From positions 124,001 to 188,000 of the forward strand of contig NZ_JAVDQG010000003.1 in NCBI RefSeq assembly GCF_031454155.1: 64,000 bases of DNA, in the 5' to 3' direction. The notes beneath the pieces were generated by a model that had not been told where the DNA came from, did no database searches, and was given only the letters and a program-made list of their open reading frames with translations. Below are positions 35,678-46,079 of this stretch, in pieces. Made by a program: the position numbers and the translations under genes. The first letter of the stretch is position 1, and the number at the start of each line of letters is the position of its first letter. The stretch is from Desmospora profundinema. GTDB lineage: Bacteria > Bacillota > Bacilli > Thermoactinomycetales > DSM-45169.

Positions 35678-35807
35678 TGATAAAAGCAGGTAAGGTCATC
35701 ATTACTAATCTCCTAAAAACAACATGATCAAATGTGTATACGCATTTATGGGGGTTAGCGACATGATGGTTTATAAATGTTTATTCGTTGGGAGGATTAA
35801 ATCCAAA

Positions 35808-36158
35808 ATGAATGTTATAAAACCTCTACCGTCCATTCGATTGCAACCATTAAGGATTTATCCAGGTTGGACGATTAAGTACAATAAGTTTATGGATTTG
35901 GACCCACAAACCGTTGGCCCAGATGATGCTTGGTTTTACGTATTTACTCAAGATTTGTTGCAAATGGAGCAGGGAAACATATTGTTGGATCTTAGTTGGT
36001 ATCCTGAAGGCGATCCAAACGGTAGATATGGATTGGAACTGATAAAGAATGATGATTGGGAAGCTCCACTTGTAGACTATTCCTCCAGAAAAAAAGAGGA
36101 GATTGCTCACTATATAGAAAAATGGACTTGGGAAGTAGACCAAGGCCGCTTTCGTTAG
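35808..36158 (+). CDS. Hypothetical protein, immunity-like
   Basis: 116 residues from ATG 35808 after GGGAGG; the upstream in-frame codons from 35724 lack a ribosome site. It is acidic and soluble, with IRLQPLRIYPGWTIKYNKFM, DAWFYVFTQDLLQMEQGNIL and LLDLSWYPEGDPNGRYGLEL. This resembles the small proteins that neutralise polymorphic toxins, but no toxin gene is adjacent and the family is not recognised. More AT-rich than the backbone. Confidence 0.6.
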   Translation: MNVIKPLPSIRLQPLRIYPGWTIKYNKFMDLDPQTVGPDDAWFYVFTQDLLQMEQGNILLDLSWYPEGDPNGRYGLELIKNDDWEAPLVDYSSRKKEEIAHYIEKWTWEVDQGRFR

Positions 36159-36209
36159 TCATGACGAAACATTCGCATTGGCTTTGATTGGGAATGGGAG
36201 GTGTGGGTA

Positions 36210-36452
36210 TTGGCTCGAATGTTATGTAAATGCGGCCATACCTTGTCGACAGTAGCAACCCCGAATGATATTGAATTGCATGTTTATACCGATCGTGAAA
36301 TGGATGCTATTATTGCAATGGACACGATGGATCCTCTCGATATTCCAGATCCGGAAAGAGAGGTGTGGCGTTGTCCGCAGTGTGAGAGAGTGTACGTGTT
36401 TAAGGGGAATAAAGTGGTAAAGACTTATGTTTTGGAAAGCGATGATGAGTAG
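36210..36452 (+). CDS. Small zinc-ribbon-like protein
   Basis: 80 residues from TTG 36210, eight bases after GGGAGG. Two cysteine pairs (LCKCG at the start, CPQC near residue 54) frame an acidic middle with REMDAIIAMDTMDPLDIPDP, the spacing of a zinc ribbon. Function unknown. It lies 50 bases after the preceding hypothetical gene on the same strand and shares its AT-rich composition, so the two may form a unit. Confidence 0.6.
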   Translation: MARMLCKCGHTLSTVATPNDIELHVYTDREMDAIIAMDTMDPLDIPDPEREVWRCPQCERVYVFKGNKVVKTYVLESDDE

Positions 36453-36488
36453 AAAATGAGTCTTTATTTATTTTTTATCTACCGGGAA

Positions 36489-36530
36489 CCCCCCCACTCT
36501 CTCCATTGAGTGAGAGAAGGGAGTTTCTTT
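36489..36530 (+). terminator. Weak hairpin after the zinc-ribbon gene
   Basis: ACTCTCTC pairs partly with GAGAGAAGGGAGT, followed by TTTCTTTT. Confidence 0.45.
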
Positions 36531-36585
36531 TTTACTTTAAATAAATAGATGAAAAGATGGATTTTCTTAAAATGATGAAACTTAC

Positions 36586-36759
36586 ATGAAATCGGTACCG
36601 TTTCATTTACTGAAGGCTTATTCAGCCAAGAAAGAGTCTTTTTTTCTGGAGGCTCAACCAAAATTCGATTGGGGACAGCGAGCGTTTTTAGATAATTTAT
36701 CTACGGTTTCGCACGTTCCCGTGAATGATGAAGGAGGGTTTGACTATTACCAAAAATAA
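36586..36759 (+). CDS. 57-codon ORF, possibly a gene fragment
   Basis: ATG 36586 to TAA 36757, reading KSVPFHLLKAYSAKKESFF and later QRAFLDNLSTVSHVP. The composition looks like real protein, but there is no ribosome site and no recognisable family, so it may be the remains of a larger gene. It lies in the 417-base gap 36453-36869, which otherwise holds only the LPMO leader. Confidence 0.3.
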   Translation: MKSVPFHLLKAYSAKKESFFLEAQPKFDWGQRAFLDNLSTVSHVPVNDEGGFDYYQK

Positions 36760-36869
36760 GAATATTTGATCTATTAAGTCCGTCTGTTTGTGGTTTTCTT
36801 TCGGGTGTTTTTAGATGTGGGTAAAAATTTTCATCATTGAGGGTTCGCGATTATAAGGAGGACGATAAC

Positions 36870-37832
36870 ATGGTGTTAAGAGGCTCCACACTGCTTGTGG
36901 CTTTCGGGACGATGCTCCTACTGATGGCCGGTATGTTGGTATTTGCCGAGAGTGCTTCTGCTCACGGTTATGTCGAGTCACCGACCAGCCGCGCCTATCT
37001 GTGCAAACAGGGCGACAACACCAATTGTGGTCAAGTGCAATATGAGCCGCAGAGTGTGGAAGGACCGGGAAAGTTCCCGGCAGAGGGTCCGCCGGATGGT
37101 CAAATTGCCGGTGGCACGGTTTTTCCTGAGTTGGATGAACAAACGGCTGATCGCTGGAAAAAAGTCAATCTCAATGGCGGAAAAAACACCTTCAAATGGC
37201 ACCTAACCGCTCCACACAGTACCACCGATTGGAGATATTATATTACCAAGAAAGATTGGGATCCCAATAAACCGCTGGGCCGCGATGCTTTGGAGCTGGA
37301 ACCCTTTTGCTCTTTCGAAGATGGCGGTGCCAGACCGTCCCCTAGCGTCACACACGAATGTAACGTACCGACGGATCGCAGCGGCTACCACCTGATTCTG
37401 GCCGTCTGGGAAATCGATGATACCCCGATGGCTTTCTATCAAGTGATTGACGTCAACCTGAATAACGGAAATCCCGGCGATGACCCGGAACAGCCCGGCG
37501 ACGATCCGGAACAACCCGGTGACGATCCGGAACAACCCGGCGACGACCCGGAACAGCCCGGTGACGATCCGGAACAACCCGGTGACGACCCGGAACAACC
37601 TGGTAACGAAGGCGATTGGCAGGCTCAAGCGTCTTATCAAGTGGGAGATCAGATAACCTATCAAGGAAAAACGTATACCTGTATTCAAGCCCATACATCC
37701 CAGGAAGGTTGGGAACCGCCGAATGTTCCTGCATTGTGGGGTGAAGCAGAGGGATCCGATTACGGTGCGGAACCCGAACAACAGAAGTCATTCTGGGAGA
37801 CCCTTCGATCCTTTTTCGGTTGGGGCGACTGA
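36870..37832 (+). CDS. Secreted lytic polysaccharide monooxygenase (AA10) with CBM5/12
   Basis: 320 residues from ATG 36870 behind AAGGAGG. A signal peptide ([20 protein letters not shown], cut after SASA) exposes His32, the N-terminal copper ligand in [14 protein letters not shown]. The second copper histidine lies in [13 protein letters not shown] and the axial Phe in [11 protein letters not shown] linker of six GDDPEQP repeats (37476-37601) leads to a chitin-binding type 3 domain ([31 protein letters not shown]). It oxidatively breaks chitin or cellulose outside the cell. Single gene with its own terminator. Confidence 0.95.
   Translation: MVLRGSTLLVAFGTMLLLMAGMLVFAESASAHGYVESPTSRAYLCKQGDNTNCGQVQYEPQSVEGPGKFPAEGPPDGQIAGGTVFPELDEQTADRWKKVNLNGGKNTFKWHLTAPHSTTDWRYYITKKDWDPNKPLGRDALELEPFCSFEDGGARPSPSVTHECNVPTDRSGYHLILAVWEIDDTPMAFYQVIDVNLNNGNPGDDPEQPGDDPEQPGDDPEQPGDDPEQPGDDPEQPGDDPEQPGNEGDWQAQASYQVGDQITYQGKTYTCIQAHTSQEGWEPPNVPALWGEAEGSDYGAEPEQQKSFWETLRSFFGWGD
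37476..37601 (+). repeat. Six tandem 21-bp repeats in the LPMO linker
   Basis: Each unit encodes GDDPEQP with only silent differences between units, giving an acidic, flexible linker. Copy number is likely to vary between strains. Confidence 0.9.
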
Positions 37833-37929
37833 TCATAAGCTCCTAAATACGAAGGGGTAAGGGGAAATAACCAGTAGGAAACTGGAAATAATTCGGAACA
37901 GTCCGAATTATACTTGTTGGATTCAGCTG

Positions 37930-37971
37930 AAAACCCTTTCCATCTTTTGACGAGGATGGAGAGGGTTTTTC
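37930..37971 (+). terminator. Terminator of the LPMO gene
   Basis: AAACCCTTTCCATC pairs with GGATGGAGAGGGTTTTT. Confidence 0.85.
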
Positions 37972-38174
37972 CATGGACTATTATTCTTTCGGGAATCGTC
38001 AACTCTTCTAAAGATGTTTTTTGTTACGAAAAACTTCTGCTCCTGACTTTCTCATGATTACGTTTGTTGACTTCACCACTCTTTTGGTTAAAATAGACAT
38101 ACATGCATGGTCACAGAGCGGAATGGAAATGTGACATGCTTGGGAGATTGGAAGGAAAGGGAGGGCATCCCGCT

Positions 38175-38654
38175 ATGTCTGAACAATTGGCTAAACAAAT
38201 GTCGCCCGATGAGATCCGCGAGACGGCTATGGTGGATCTGGCGTTTCATATGTTGAAGGAAAAAGGGGAACCGATCCTGTATCGGAATCTGATGCAGGAA
38301 GTGGCTCAGTTGAAGGGATTCACAGAAGAACAAATCAACCATTACATCTCCCAGCTCTATACGGAGATGAACATTGACGGTCGTTTTATTTGCGTGGGAA
38401 AAAGCTTGTGGGGCCTGCGGGGATGGTATCCGACGGAGCAGGCCACCGATTCCGCCGTCGCGCAAAATGTGAAAGATGATTATTCCGATGAACTGGATGA
38501 AGAGGATCTGTTTGACGGAGAAGAAGACGGCTTTGAAAGTGAAGCCGACACCGATGATGCTGACTTTGAGGCCGATTTTGAAGAAGACGGCGAATATGAC
38601 GAAGATGGAGATGGAGACGACGAGGACGATGCGGAGGAAGAGGAAGAATCTTGA
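38175..38654 (+). CDS. rpoE: RNA polymerase delta subunit
   Basis: 159 residues from ATG 38175 after AAGGGAGG. The N-terminal HARE-HTH domain (AMVDLAFHMLKEKGEPILYR, GRFICVGKSLWGLRGWYP) is followed by an extremely acidic, disordered tail of Asp and Glu, just as in B. subtilis delta. It displaces nucleic acid from core polymerase and speeds recycling. Its stop codon lies inside the -35 box of the pyrG promoter. Confidence 0.96.
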   Translation: MSEQLAKQMSPDEIRETAMVDLAFHMLKEKGEPILYRNLMQEVAQLKGFTEEQINHYISQLYTEMNIDGRFICVGKSLWGLRGWYPTEQATDSAVAQNVKDDYSDELDEEDLFDGEEDGFESEADTDDADFEADFEEDGEYDEDGDGDDEDDAEEEEES

Positions 38655-38798
38655 CAAGTGATGTCCAGGGATGTAAACTATCCACTGGGCTAATAGTAAT
38701 TATATCGGAACGATTCAATCCCGCACCTTATCCAAATAGGTAGCGGGATCCTTGATGGTATTTGTTTCAAGCGCCCCTTACATTCGGGGGCGCTTTTT
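38651..38798 (+). promoter_or_regulatory. pyrG promoter and CTP-sensing attenuator
   Basis: TTGACA (38651-38656), 17 bases, TAAACT (38674-38679), then GGGCT starting at 38687, the expected +1. In B. subtilis, pyrG transcripts begin GGGC; at low CTP extra G residues are added and pair with the C/U-rich 5' arm of a terminator. Here the terminator at 38769-38798 has the arm GCGCCCCTT, so the same reiterative mechanism is indicated. An extra hairpin (ATCCCGC / GCGGGAT, 38718-38749) lies between. Confidence 0.8.
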
Positions 38799-38827
38799 CT
38801 AATTGTCCCGTGATCGGGGAAGTCTAA

Positions 38828-40462
<1,635 letters not shown>

Positions 40463-40521
40463 GCAAAAGAATTGGTTACAGGATGCGATGGATTCTTTAA
40501 TACCGGCCATCATGGGAGGCT

Positions 40522-40700
40522 AGGGCCTCTCTGGTAATTTATCTTCCGTGAGCAAAAGGGAGGGCCGGTATGGCTGGCGGAGAGCCTTTGCACTCATAGA
40601 GCACAAGTCTCGCCTTGTCGCATTCGCTCCCGGTCTCGCTATGCGCTTTTTGCAACGAAACGAAGACAGCCATACCGACCCGGGTTCTCGCGCTGTGGAT
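40522..40700 (+). repeat. Family B palindromic repeat, copy B2, with nested module
   Basis: CGGTATGGCTG (40566-40576) and CAGCCATACCG (40667-40677) are a perfect 11-bp inverted repeat. The loop carries CCTTTGC, an insert of about 50 bp (ACTCATAGAGCACAAGTCTC to CGGTCTCGCTATGC) and GCTTTTTGCAACGAAACG. Copy B4 lacks the insert and is otherwise alike, which defines the module boundaries. Part of the 553-base gap 40463-41015. Confidence 0.8.
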
Positions 40701-40822
40701 TTAGCGACTTGCCACGCATAGCGAGACCGGGGAACAAGTGACCCAGGCTAGACTTATGCTCTTTGAGTCGATTGGAACGGAGACGGATCACCACCCCGTC
40801 CGTTCCGGTTGTTTGTCAGCAG
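40701..40822. repeat. Family A palindromic repeat, copy A4, with nested module
   Basis: TTAGCGACTTGCCACGCA continues into the nested module (AGCGAGACCGGGGAACAAGT onwards) and resumes as TTGGAACGGAGACGG followed by CACCCCGTCCG, then TTTGTCAGCAG. Copy A1 has the same sequence without the module, so the insertion point is within GCCACGCA/TTGGA. Confidence 0.7.
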
Positions 40823-40847
40823 ACCGCACCAACCGGTGCGGTTTTTT
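40823..40847 (+). terminator. Terminator following repeat A4
   Basis: ACCGCACC-aacc-GGTGCGGT followed by TTTTT. It probably isolates spo0F from pyrG readthrough. Confidence 0.85.
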
Positions 40848-40851
40848 CGTA

Positions 40852-40915
40852 TGTCGAAAAAGTTCGATGCTTTTTGAGATCAAGTGCAGGAAATCGCACG
40901 CCTCATTCGCGAATT
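40852..40915 (+). promoter_or_regulatory. Spo0A box and sigma-H-like promoter for spo0F
   Basis: TGTCGAA at 40852-40858 is a perfect Spo0A box. AGGAAAT (40888-40894) and GAATT (40911-40915) resemble sigma-H -35 and -10 elements, one or two bases further apart than ideal. This agrees with the known sigma-H and Spo0A control of spo0F in Bacillus. Confidence 0.55.
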
Positions 40916-41015
40916 AGTTATACGGTATGAAATGGGACGATCGTGTTGATTTCTTGGATAGAAAAGAGGGATGACATCGGATTGGCAGGGGGAGTGGAAG
41001 GGAGGGGGAAGTGGA

Positions 41016-41396
41016 ATGGCTCTGTCCAACATGAAACTGCTGATTGTGGACGATCAGTACGGTATTCGCGTTCTACTCAAGGAAGTATTCACCCGGGAAG
41101 GGTTGGAAGTGTTTCAGGCAGCGAACGGAAAAGTGGCTCTGGAGATTATCCATGTCGAGCATCCCGACTTGATCTTATTGGATATGAAGATGCCGGGTAT
41201 GGATGGCTTGGAGCTGCTGCGCCATCTGAAAAAAGAAGCGGTTAACCCAAAAGTCATCATGATGACGGCATACGGGGAGCTGGATATGGTGGAAGAAGCG
41301 ACCAAGTTGGGAGCATTGGCCCACTTCACCAAACCCTTTGACATCGAGGAACTTCGAGCAGAGGTATTGCGGCAGCTGTTGCAAAGCGCCAAATAA
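41016..41396 (+). CDS. spo0F: Sporulation phosphorelay response regulator Spo0F
   Basis: 126 residues from ATG 41016 after GGAGGGGGAAG. A single receiver domain: acidic pair Asp12-Asp13, phospho-acceptor Asp56 (LLDMKMPG), Thr in MMTAYGEL and Lys in FTKPFD. The DDQYGIR stretch and ELGALxHFxKPFD are specific to Spo0F rather than other receivers. It takes phosphate from sporulation kinases and gives it to Spo0B. Confidence 0.96.
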   Translation: MALSNMKLLIVDDQYGIRVLLKEVFTREGLEVFQAANGKVALEIIHVEHPDLILLDMKMPGMDGLELLRHLKKEAVNPKVIMMTAYGELDMVEEATKLGALAHFTKPFDIEELRAEVLRQLLQSAK

Positions 41397-41413
41397 GAGA
41401 AAGGGGGATCCGG

Positions 41414-41797
41414 ATGGATGAGGTGAAAATCCGGATTCGGATGAGTCAGTCTGATGCCCATTATGGCGGGGACTTGGTTGACGGAGCCCGGATGATGTCT
41501 CTGTTCGGGGATGTGGCGACCGAGTTGTTGATCCGGCATGATGGGGATGAAGGTTTGTTTGTCGCTTATGATTCGGTTGAATTTACGGCTCCGGTTCATG
41601 CCGGGGATTATATCGAAGCAACCGGCCGAATCGAGCGGGTGGGAAACACTTCGCGTTCGATGTCCTTTACTGCCTGTAAAGTGATCGAAGCCCGCATCGA
41701 TCCGTCGCGTCCCTCTGCAGCCCGAGTGTTGGAGGAACCATTGGTGGTGGCCCGGGCTACCGGAACCTGTGTCGTTCCCAAAGAACGACAGCGGTAG
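41414..41797 (+). CDS. kal: 3-aminobutyryl-CoA ammonia lyase
   Basis: 127 residues with a single hotdog domain ([60 protein letters not shown]). The DAHYGGxLVDGA start and the length fit Kal of lysine fermentation, which removes ammonia from L-3-aminobutyryl-CoA to give crotonyl-CoA. The gene directly before kce supports this over a general thioesterase. GGGGGATCC-type site before the ATG, 17 bases after spo0F, so it may share that transcript. Confidence 0.88.
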   Translation: MDEVKIRIRMSQSDAHYGGDLVDGARMMSLFGDVATELLIRHDGDEGLFVAYDSVEFTAPVHAGDYIEATGRIERVGNTSRSMSFTACKVIEARIDPSRPSAARVLEEPLVVARATGTCVVPKERQR

Positions 41798-41829
41798 GTA
41801 TTGACCTCGGGTTGAAAGGAGGATCCCGA

Positions 41830-42639
41830 TTGCAGAAACTGATCATTACCGCTGCTCTGGTGGGGGCGGAAGTAAGCAGGGAAGACACCCCTCACCTTCC
41901 GGTTACACCGAAGGAGATTGGGGAAGCAGCCGTCAAGGCCTTTGATGCGGGGGCGGCGATCGCTCACATCCATGTGCGGGATGCCGACGGAAACCCGAGT
42001 CAGGATCGGGAACTGTACCGGGAAGCGATCGCGGAAATCCGTCGGCGGTGTGACATCATCGTACAGGTCTCTACCGGTGGAGCGGTTGATATGGGGGCCG
42101 ACGAGCGAATTCAACCCGTCGATCTGCGCCCCGAGATGGCGACACTGACCACGGGAACTGTCAATTTTGGCGGGGGTGTATTCTACAATCCGCCGGAATG
42201 GATCCGTCAATTTGCCCTTCGCATGAAGGAGCAGGGGGTTCGGCCTGAATTTGAAATCTTTGACTCCGGGATGATACCGACGGCTCTTCTCCTGGTGAAA
42301 GAAGGGCTGGTGGAAGGGCACCTCCACTTTGATTTTGTTATGGGTGTGCCTGGCGGCATCCCGGCTGACCCCCGACATCTGTTGCTGTTGGTGGACCAGC
42401 TTCCACCGGGCGCAACCTGGACAGTGGCCGGGGTGGGCCGTCACCAGTTGCCTCTGTCCGTTTGGGCGATCACAATGGGCGGTCATGTCCGAGTGGGCCT
42501 GGAGGATAACCTGTACTACCGTAAAGGAGAGTTGGCCACCAACGAACAGTTGGTGGCCCGGGTGAGCCGCCTGGCCGGAGAATTGCAACGTCCAATCGCC
42601 ACTCCGGATGAAGCGAGGAAGATATTGGGGATTGGATAG
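41830..42639 (+). CDS. kce: 3-keto-5-aminohexanoate cleavage enzyme
   Basis: 269 residues from TTG 41830, seven bases after AAAGGAGG. BKACE (DUF849) family: KLIITAALVGAEVSREDTPH, GAAIAHIHVRDADGNPSQD with the zinc His-x-His pair, VSTGGAVDMGADER, EFEIFDSGMI, and GGHVRVGLEDNLYY near the end. It converts 3-keto-5-aminohexanoate and acetyl-CoA into L-3-aminobutyryl-CoA and acetoacetate. Paired with kal, and with KamE at the left edge of the window. Confidence 0.92.
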   Translation: MQKLIITAALVGAEVSREDTPHLPVTPKEIGEAAVKAFDAGAAIAHIHVRDADGNPSQDRELYREAIAEIRRRCDIIVQVSTGGAVDMGADERIQPVDLRPEMATLTTGTVNFGGGVFYNPPEWIRQFALRMKEQGVRPEFEIFDSGMIPTALLLVKEGLVEGHLHFDFVMGVPGGIPADPRHLLLLVDQLPPGATWTVAGVGRHQLPLSVWAITMGGHVRVGLEDNLYYRKGELATNEQLVARVSRLAGELQRPIATPDEARKILGIG

Positions 42640-42660
42640 ATCCTCGCCATGTCTAAAAAG

Positions 42661-42684
42661 AACCCTACCCCGTCAGGGGTTTTT
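42661..42684 (+). terminator. Short terminator after kce
   Basis: ACCCC-gtca-GGGGT followed by TTTT. Confidence 0.65.
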
Positions 42685-42854
42685 GCTTGTGGGAAGAGAA
42701 GGTCCATTCCATCCCTGCCGCCATGCGGATACGGATGAACTATATTCCAATAAATGGATTTTTGAATGAATGACCGAGTGTACTTGAATTTCCAATTTCA
42801 TGGGAATCCTTGAGTTAGCGGGGGAAATGGATGAAAAGTCAACTGGATCAGCTC

Positions 42855-42883
42855 TTGCCGGGGTGAACGTCCGACCCTATACT
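42855..42883 (+). promoter_or_regulatory. Sigma-A promoter for fba
   Basis: TTGCCG, 17 bases, TATACT. About 170 bases of leader follow before the ATG, containing the hairpin AGGAGAGT-aaaa-ACTCT.TCCT without a T-run. No gene was seen in the 414-base gap 42640-43053. Confidence 0.6.
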
Positions 42884-43053
42884 AGACAGGAGAGTAAAAA
42901 CTCTATCCTCTGCGTATCCCGATGGGTTCCACCCCGATCCACCATTAGGGAATACATACCCCATCTCGCCTGTTGGAGTGTTTCCTTTGTTGTATGGGCC
43001 GGGAAGCCGGCGGGAGCGCAGGAAGCAGACTTCATCCTAGGAGGTTTTCATTT

Positions 43054-43908
43054 ATGCCGTTAGTACCGATGACCCATTTTTTACCCCAAGCCAAACAAGA
43101 GGGTTTCGCTGTTGGACAATTCAATATGAACAACCTGGAATTTACCCAGGGAATTGCGGCAGCAGCGAAGGAAGAACAATCCCCTTTCATCTTTGGTGTG
43201 AGCGAAGGAGCCATGCGCTATATGGGGATTGACTATGTGGTGGCAATGGCCGAAATCGCTGCCAGACAATCCGGAGTGCCTGTCGCTTTGCATCTGGATC
43301 ACGGCAGCAGCTTTGACGTGGTGATGAAGTGTATCCAAGCGGGATTCTCGTCAGTCATGTTCGACGGATCGCACCATCCCTATGAAGAAAACATCCGTCT
43401 CACCAAAGAAGTGGTAAAGGCCGCCCATGCCGTCGGCGTCTCTGTGGAAGGGGAACTGGGTACCATCGGCGGGGTGGAAGACGACCTTGAGGTGGATGAG
43501 GCTGACGCTGCTTTGGCCAAGCCGGAGGAGGCGATCCGCTTTTGGGAGGAAACCCAGGTAGATGCGATGGCCATTGCGGTGGGAACCGCTCATGGAATGT
43601 ATAAAGGCGAACCCAAAATCCACTTTGACATTATCGATGAAGTGGCTAAAAAAATTGATGCTCCCATCGTGCTCCATGGCGGTTCCGGTGTGCCGGACGA
43701 CGCAATTCAGGAGTCGATCCGGTTGGGTGTCGGCAAAATTAATGTAAATACGGAAAGCCAGGTGGCATGCACCCAAAAAATCCGGGAACTGCTGGGAGCG
43801 GATCCGGATATGATCGACCCGCGAAAATACCTGGGTCCTGGTCGGGAAGCGATCAAAGAAACCGTCAAGGGTAAAATGCGCTTGTTTGGCAGTTCCGGCA
43901 AAGCCTGA
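43054..43908 (+). CDS. fba: Class II fructose-bisphosphate aldolase
   Basis: 284 residues from ATG 43054 after CTAGGAGG. Zinc ligands and active site: HLDHGSSFD, GTAHGMYKG and LHGGSGVPDD, plus Asn in INVNTESQ. Cleaves fructose 1,6-bisphosphate in glycolysis and gluconeogenesis. It precedes tal by 23 bases, so the two are probably co-transcribed. Confidence 0.97.
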   Translation: MPLVPMTHFLPQAKQEGFAVGQFNMNNLEFTQGIAAAAKEEQSPFIFGVSEGAMRYMGIDYVVAMAEIAARQSGVPVALHLDHGSSFDVVMKCIQAGFSSVMFDGSHHPYEENIRLTKEVVKAAHAVGVSVEGELGTIGGVEDDLEVDEADAALAKPEEAIRFWEETQVDAMAIAVGTAHGMYKGEPKIHFDIIDEVAKKIDAPIVLHGGSGVPDDAIQESIRLGVGKINVNTESQVACTQKIRELLGADPDMIDPRKYLGPGREAIKETVKGKMRLFGSSGKA

Positions 43909-43931
43909 TGGAAAGGTGAGGTGAACCGGCA

Positions 43932-44588
43932 ATGAAGTTTTTTATTGATACGGCGGATGTGGATCAAATCCGGCAGATTCATCAATGGGGATTATTGGCC
44001 GGTGTAACGACCAACCCCAGTTTGGTTGCAAAGTCCGGCCGGGATTTCCTGGAGGTGCTTCGGGAAATCACATCGTTTGTCAAGGGATCCGTCAGTGCCG
44101 AAGTTCTGGCCGACGAGGCTGAAGACATGTGGGAGGAGGCCCGCCCCCTTACCGCCATCGCCGACAATATCACGATCAAAGTGCCGATGACCGCCGAAGG
44201 GTTAAAGGCGGTCCATCGGTTTTCGCAAGCGGGAATTCAGACCAACGTGACACTGGTCTTTTCCGCCAATCAAGCCTTGTTGGCGGCCCGGGCCGGAGCC
44301 ACGTATGTGAGCCCGTTTTTGGGACGGTTGGACGATATCGGTCACGACGGCATCCAGCTCATCGAAGAAATCGCCCATCTGTTTGAACGGCACGAGATCG
44401 ACACCCAGATTATCGCAGCCAGTGTACGCCACCCCCAACACGTCACCCAGGCCGCAGCGGCGGGTGCCCATATTGCCACCTTGCCGTTTGGCGTGTTTGA
44501 GAAGATGTTGTCCCACCCCTTAACCGATACGGGAATTGAACGGTTTAAACAGGATTGGATCGAGGCGCAAGCCCATATTGGCGAATGA
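43932..44588 (+). CDS. tal: Transaldolase (TalC/fructose-6-phosphate aldolase type)
   Basis: 218 residues, the short transaldolase class. [36 protein letters not shown], the Schiff-base Lys in ITIKVPMT and [14 protein letters not shown] are all present. Moves dihydroxyacetone units in the pentose phosphate pathway. Corresponds to B. subtilis YwjH next to fbaA. Confidence 0.95.
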   Translation: MKFFIDTADVDQIRQIHQWGLLAGVTTNPSLVAKSGRDFLEVLREITSFVKGSVSAEVLADEAEDMWEEARPLTAIADNITIKVPMTAEGLKAVHRFSQAGIQTNVTLVFSANQALLAARAGATYVSPFLGRLDDIGHDGIQLIEEIAHLFERHEIDTQIIAASVRHPQHVTQAAAAGAHIATLPFGVFEKMLSHPLTDTGIERFKQDWIEAQAHIGE

Positions 44589-44592
44589 ATGG

Positions 44593-44642
44593 AAAAAAGG
44601 GATTTCGACGATGGTTTATCCCTCGTCGGAGGGCCCTTTTTT
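44593..44642 (+). terminator. Terminator of fba-tal
   Basis: TTCGACGA pairs with TCGTCGGA inside an outer AAAAAAGGG / CCCTTTTTT arm. Confidence 0.8.
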
Positions 44643-44719
44643 CTCCGTTTTTGGCCGTTTACCGATGGTAGAGTGAGGGGCGGCGCCGATCCCATGGCTG
44701 CCCCCAAGGGAGGGTCATG

Positions 44720-45970
44720 ATGGAGAAGCTGTTGATTAAGGGTGGTCGTCGGTTGCAGGGGGAAATTCAAGTGAGCGGTGCCAAGAACAGTGCAGTGGCC
44801 CTTATTCCAGCCACCATATTAGCGGAATCCACCACCGTGATTGAAAATCTCCCCCGTATCCGGGATGTAGAAGTGTATGAGGAGATCCTGCGGAGCCTCG
44901 GAGCGAGGGTGGAACGGAATCGAGGCGATCTTTCTGTCGATGCGACGGATCTGACCAATATCCCTCTTCCAAACGGAAAAGTGAAACGATTGCGTGCTTC
45001 TTATTATTTGATGGGAGCACTCCTGGGCCGGTTCGGGGAAGCGGTGATCGGCTTGCCTGGCGGTTGTAACCTGGGTCCTCGCCCGATCGACCAGCATATC
45101 AAGGGATTTGAAGCGTTGGGTGCCCGGGTGGAACATCGGGACGGCGCCATTCACCTGCTGGCCCCTGTCCTTACAGGAGCTCGTATCTATCTGGATGTGG
45201 TCAGTGTCGGAGCTACGATCAACATCATGCTGGCAGCTTCAAAGGCGAAGGGTACGACCGTGATTGAAAATGCGGCTAAAGAGCCGGAGATTATCGATGT
45301 GGCCACCTTGCTCAATTCCATGGGGGCCCGCATCAAAGGAGCGGGAACGGATGTGATCCGGGTTCGGGGGTTCCGGGAGATGACAGGGTGTCGCCATTCG
45401 ATCATCCCGGATCGGATTGAGGCCGGTACCTATATGGTTGCCGCCGCTGCAACCGCGGGGGAAGTCTTGGTGAAAAACGTGATTCCCAAGCATATGGAAC
45501 CGGTAACGGCCAAATTGCGGGAAATGGGGGTTCATGTAGAGGAAGCCGATGAAACGCTGTTGGTGACCGGAGCGGATTCATACCAGCCCCTCCACATTAA
45601 AACACTGCCATACCCCGGTTTTCCCACCGACCTGCAGCAACCCTTCACTTCTTTGTTGACACGGGCAAAGGGAACCAGCATGGTTACGGATAATATCTAC
45701 TCCTCCCGCTTCAAACATGTGGACGAACTGTGTCGTTTGGGGGCCCAGATTCGGGTGGAAGGACGAACCGCTGTCATCAAGGGGAGAACGCCGCTCGTCG
45801 GTTCCGAAGTGCAAGCCAGTGACCTTCGGGCTGGGGCTGCGCTGGTGGTGGCCGGGTTAATGGCTGAAGATATAACAGAGATCGCCGGCCTCGAGCATAT
45901 CGACCGCGGGTATGAGAATCTGGAGGAAAAACTTCGCCACCTGGGTGCCGAAGTTTGGCGGGAGGAGTAG
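44720..45970 (+). CDS. murA: UDP-N-acetylglucosamine 1-carboxyvinyltransferase
   Basis: 416 residues; ATG 44720 is six bases from AAGGGAGG, the adjacent ATG 44717 only three. Enolpyruvyl transferase signatures: [20 protein letters not shown], the catalytic Cys in [11 protein letters not shown], and [11 protein letters not shown]. First committed step of peptidoglycan synthesis. The place between tal and glpX matches the second Bacillus paralogue (murAB/murZ). The Cys is retained, so fosfomycin sensitivity is expected. Confidence 0.96.
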   Translation: MEKLLIKGGRRLQGEIQVSGAKNSAVALIPATILAESTTVIENLPRIRDVEVYEEILRSLGARVERNRGDLSVDATDLTNIPLPNGKVKRLRASYYLMGALLGRFGEAVIGLPGGCNLGPRPIDQHIKGFEALGARVEHRDGAIHLLAPVLTGARIYLDVVSVGATINIMLAASKAKGTTVIENAAKEPEIIDVATLLNSMGARIKGAGTDVIRVRGFREMTGCRHSIIPDRIEAGTYMVAAAATAGEVLVKNVIPKHMEPVTAKLREMGVHVEEADETLLVTGADSYQPLHIKTLPYPGFPTDLQQPFTSLLTRAKGTSMVTDNIYSSRFKHVDELCRLGAQIRVEGRTAVIKGRTPLVGSEVQASDLRAGAALVVAGLMAEDITEIAGLEHIDRGYENLEEKLRHLGAEVWREE

Positions 45971-46079
45971 CCTGTCACAGCCGTTTTCTAAACTTCCACC
46001 GAAAAACAGTGTAACCTATACATGAAATGTGTTACCTTATTGGTGGATGCTAGACGGAATAACGGCGGGAGGGATCCAG

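Noticed and set aside
37476-37601. Regular 21-bp tandem repeats, possible CRISPR-like array
   Set aside because: They have no spacers and encode an in-frame acidic GDDPEQP linker within the LPMO.
42763-42785. Second FadR operator upstream of fba (TGAATGAATGACCGAGTG)
   Set aside because: Only one half-site fits, it is about 90 bases before the fba promoter, and aldolase is not a fatty acid gene.
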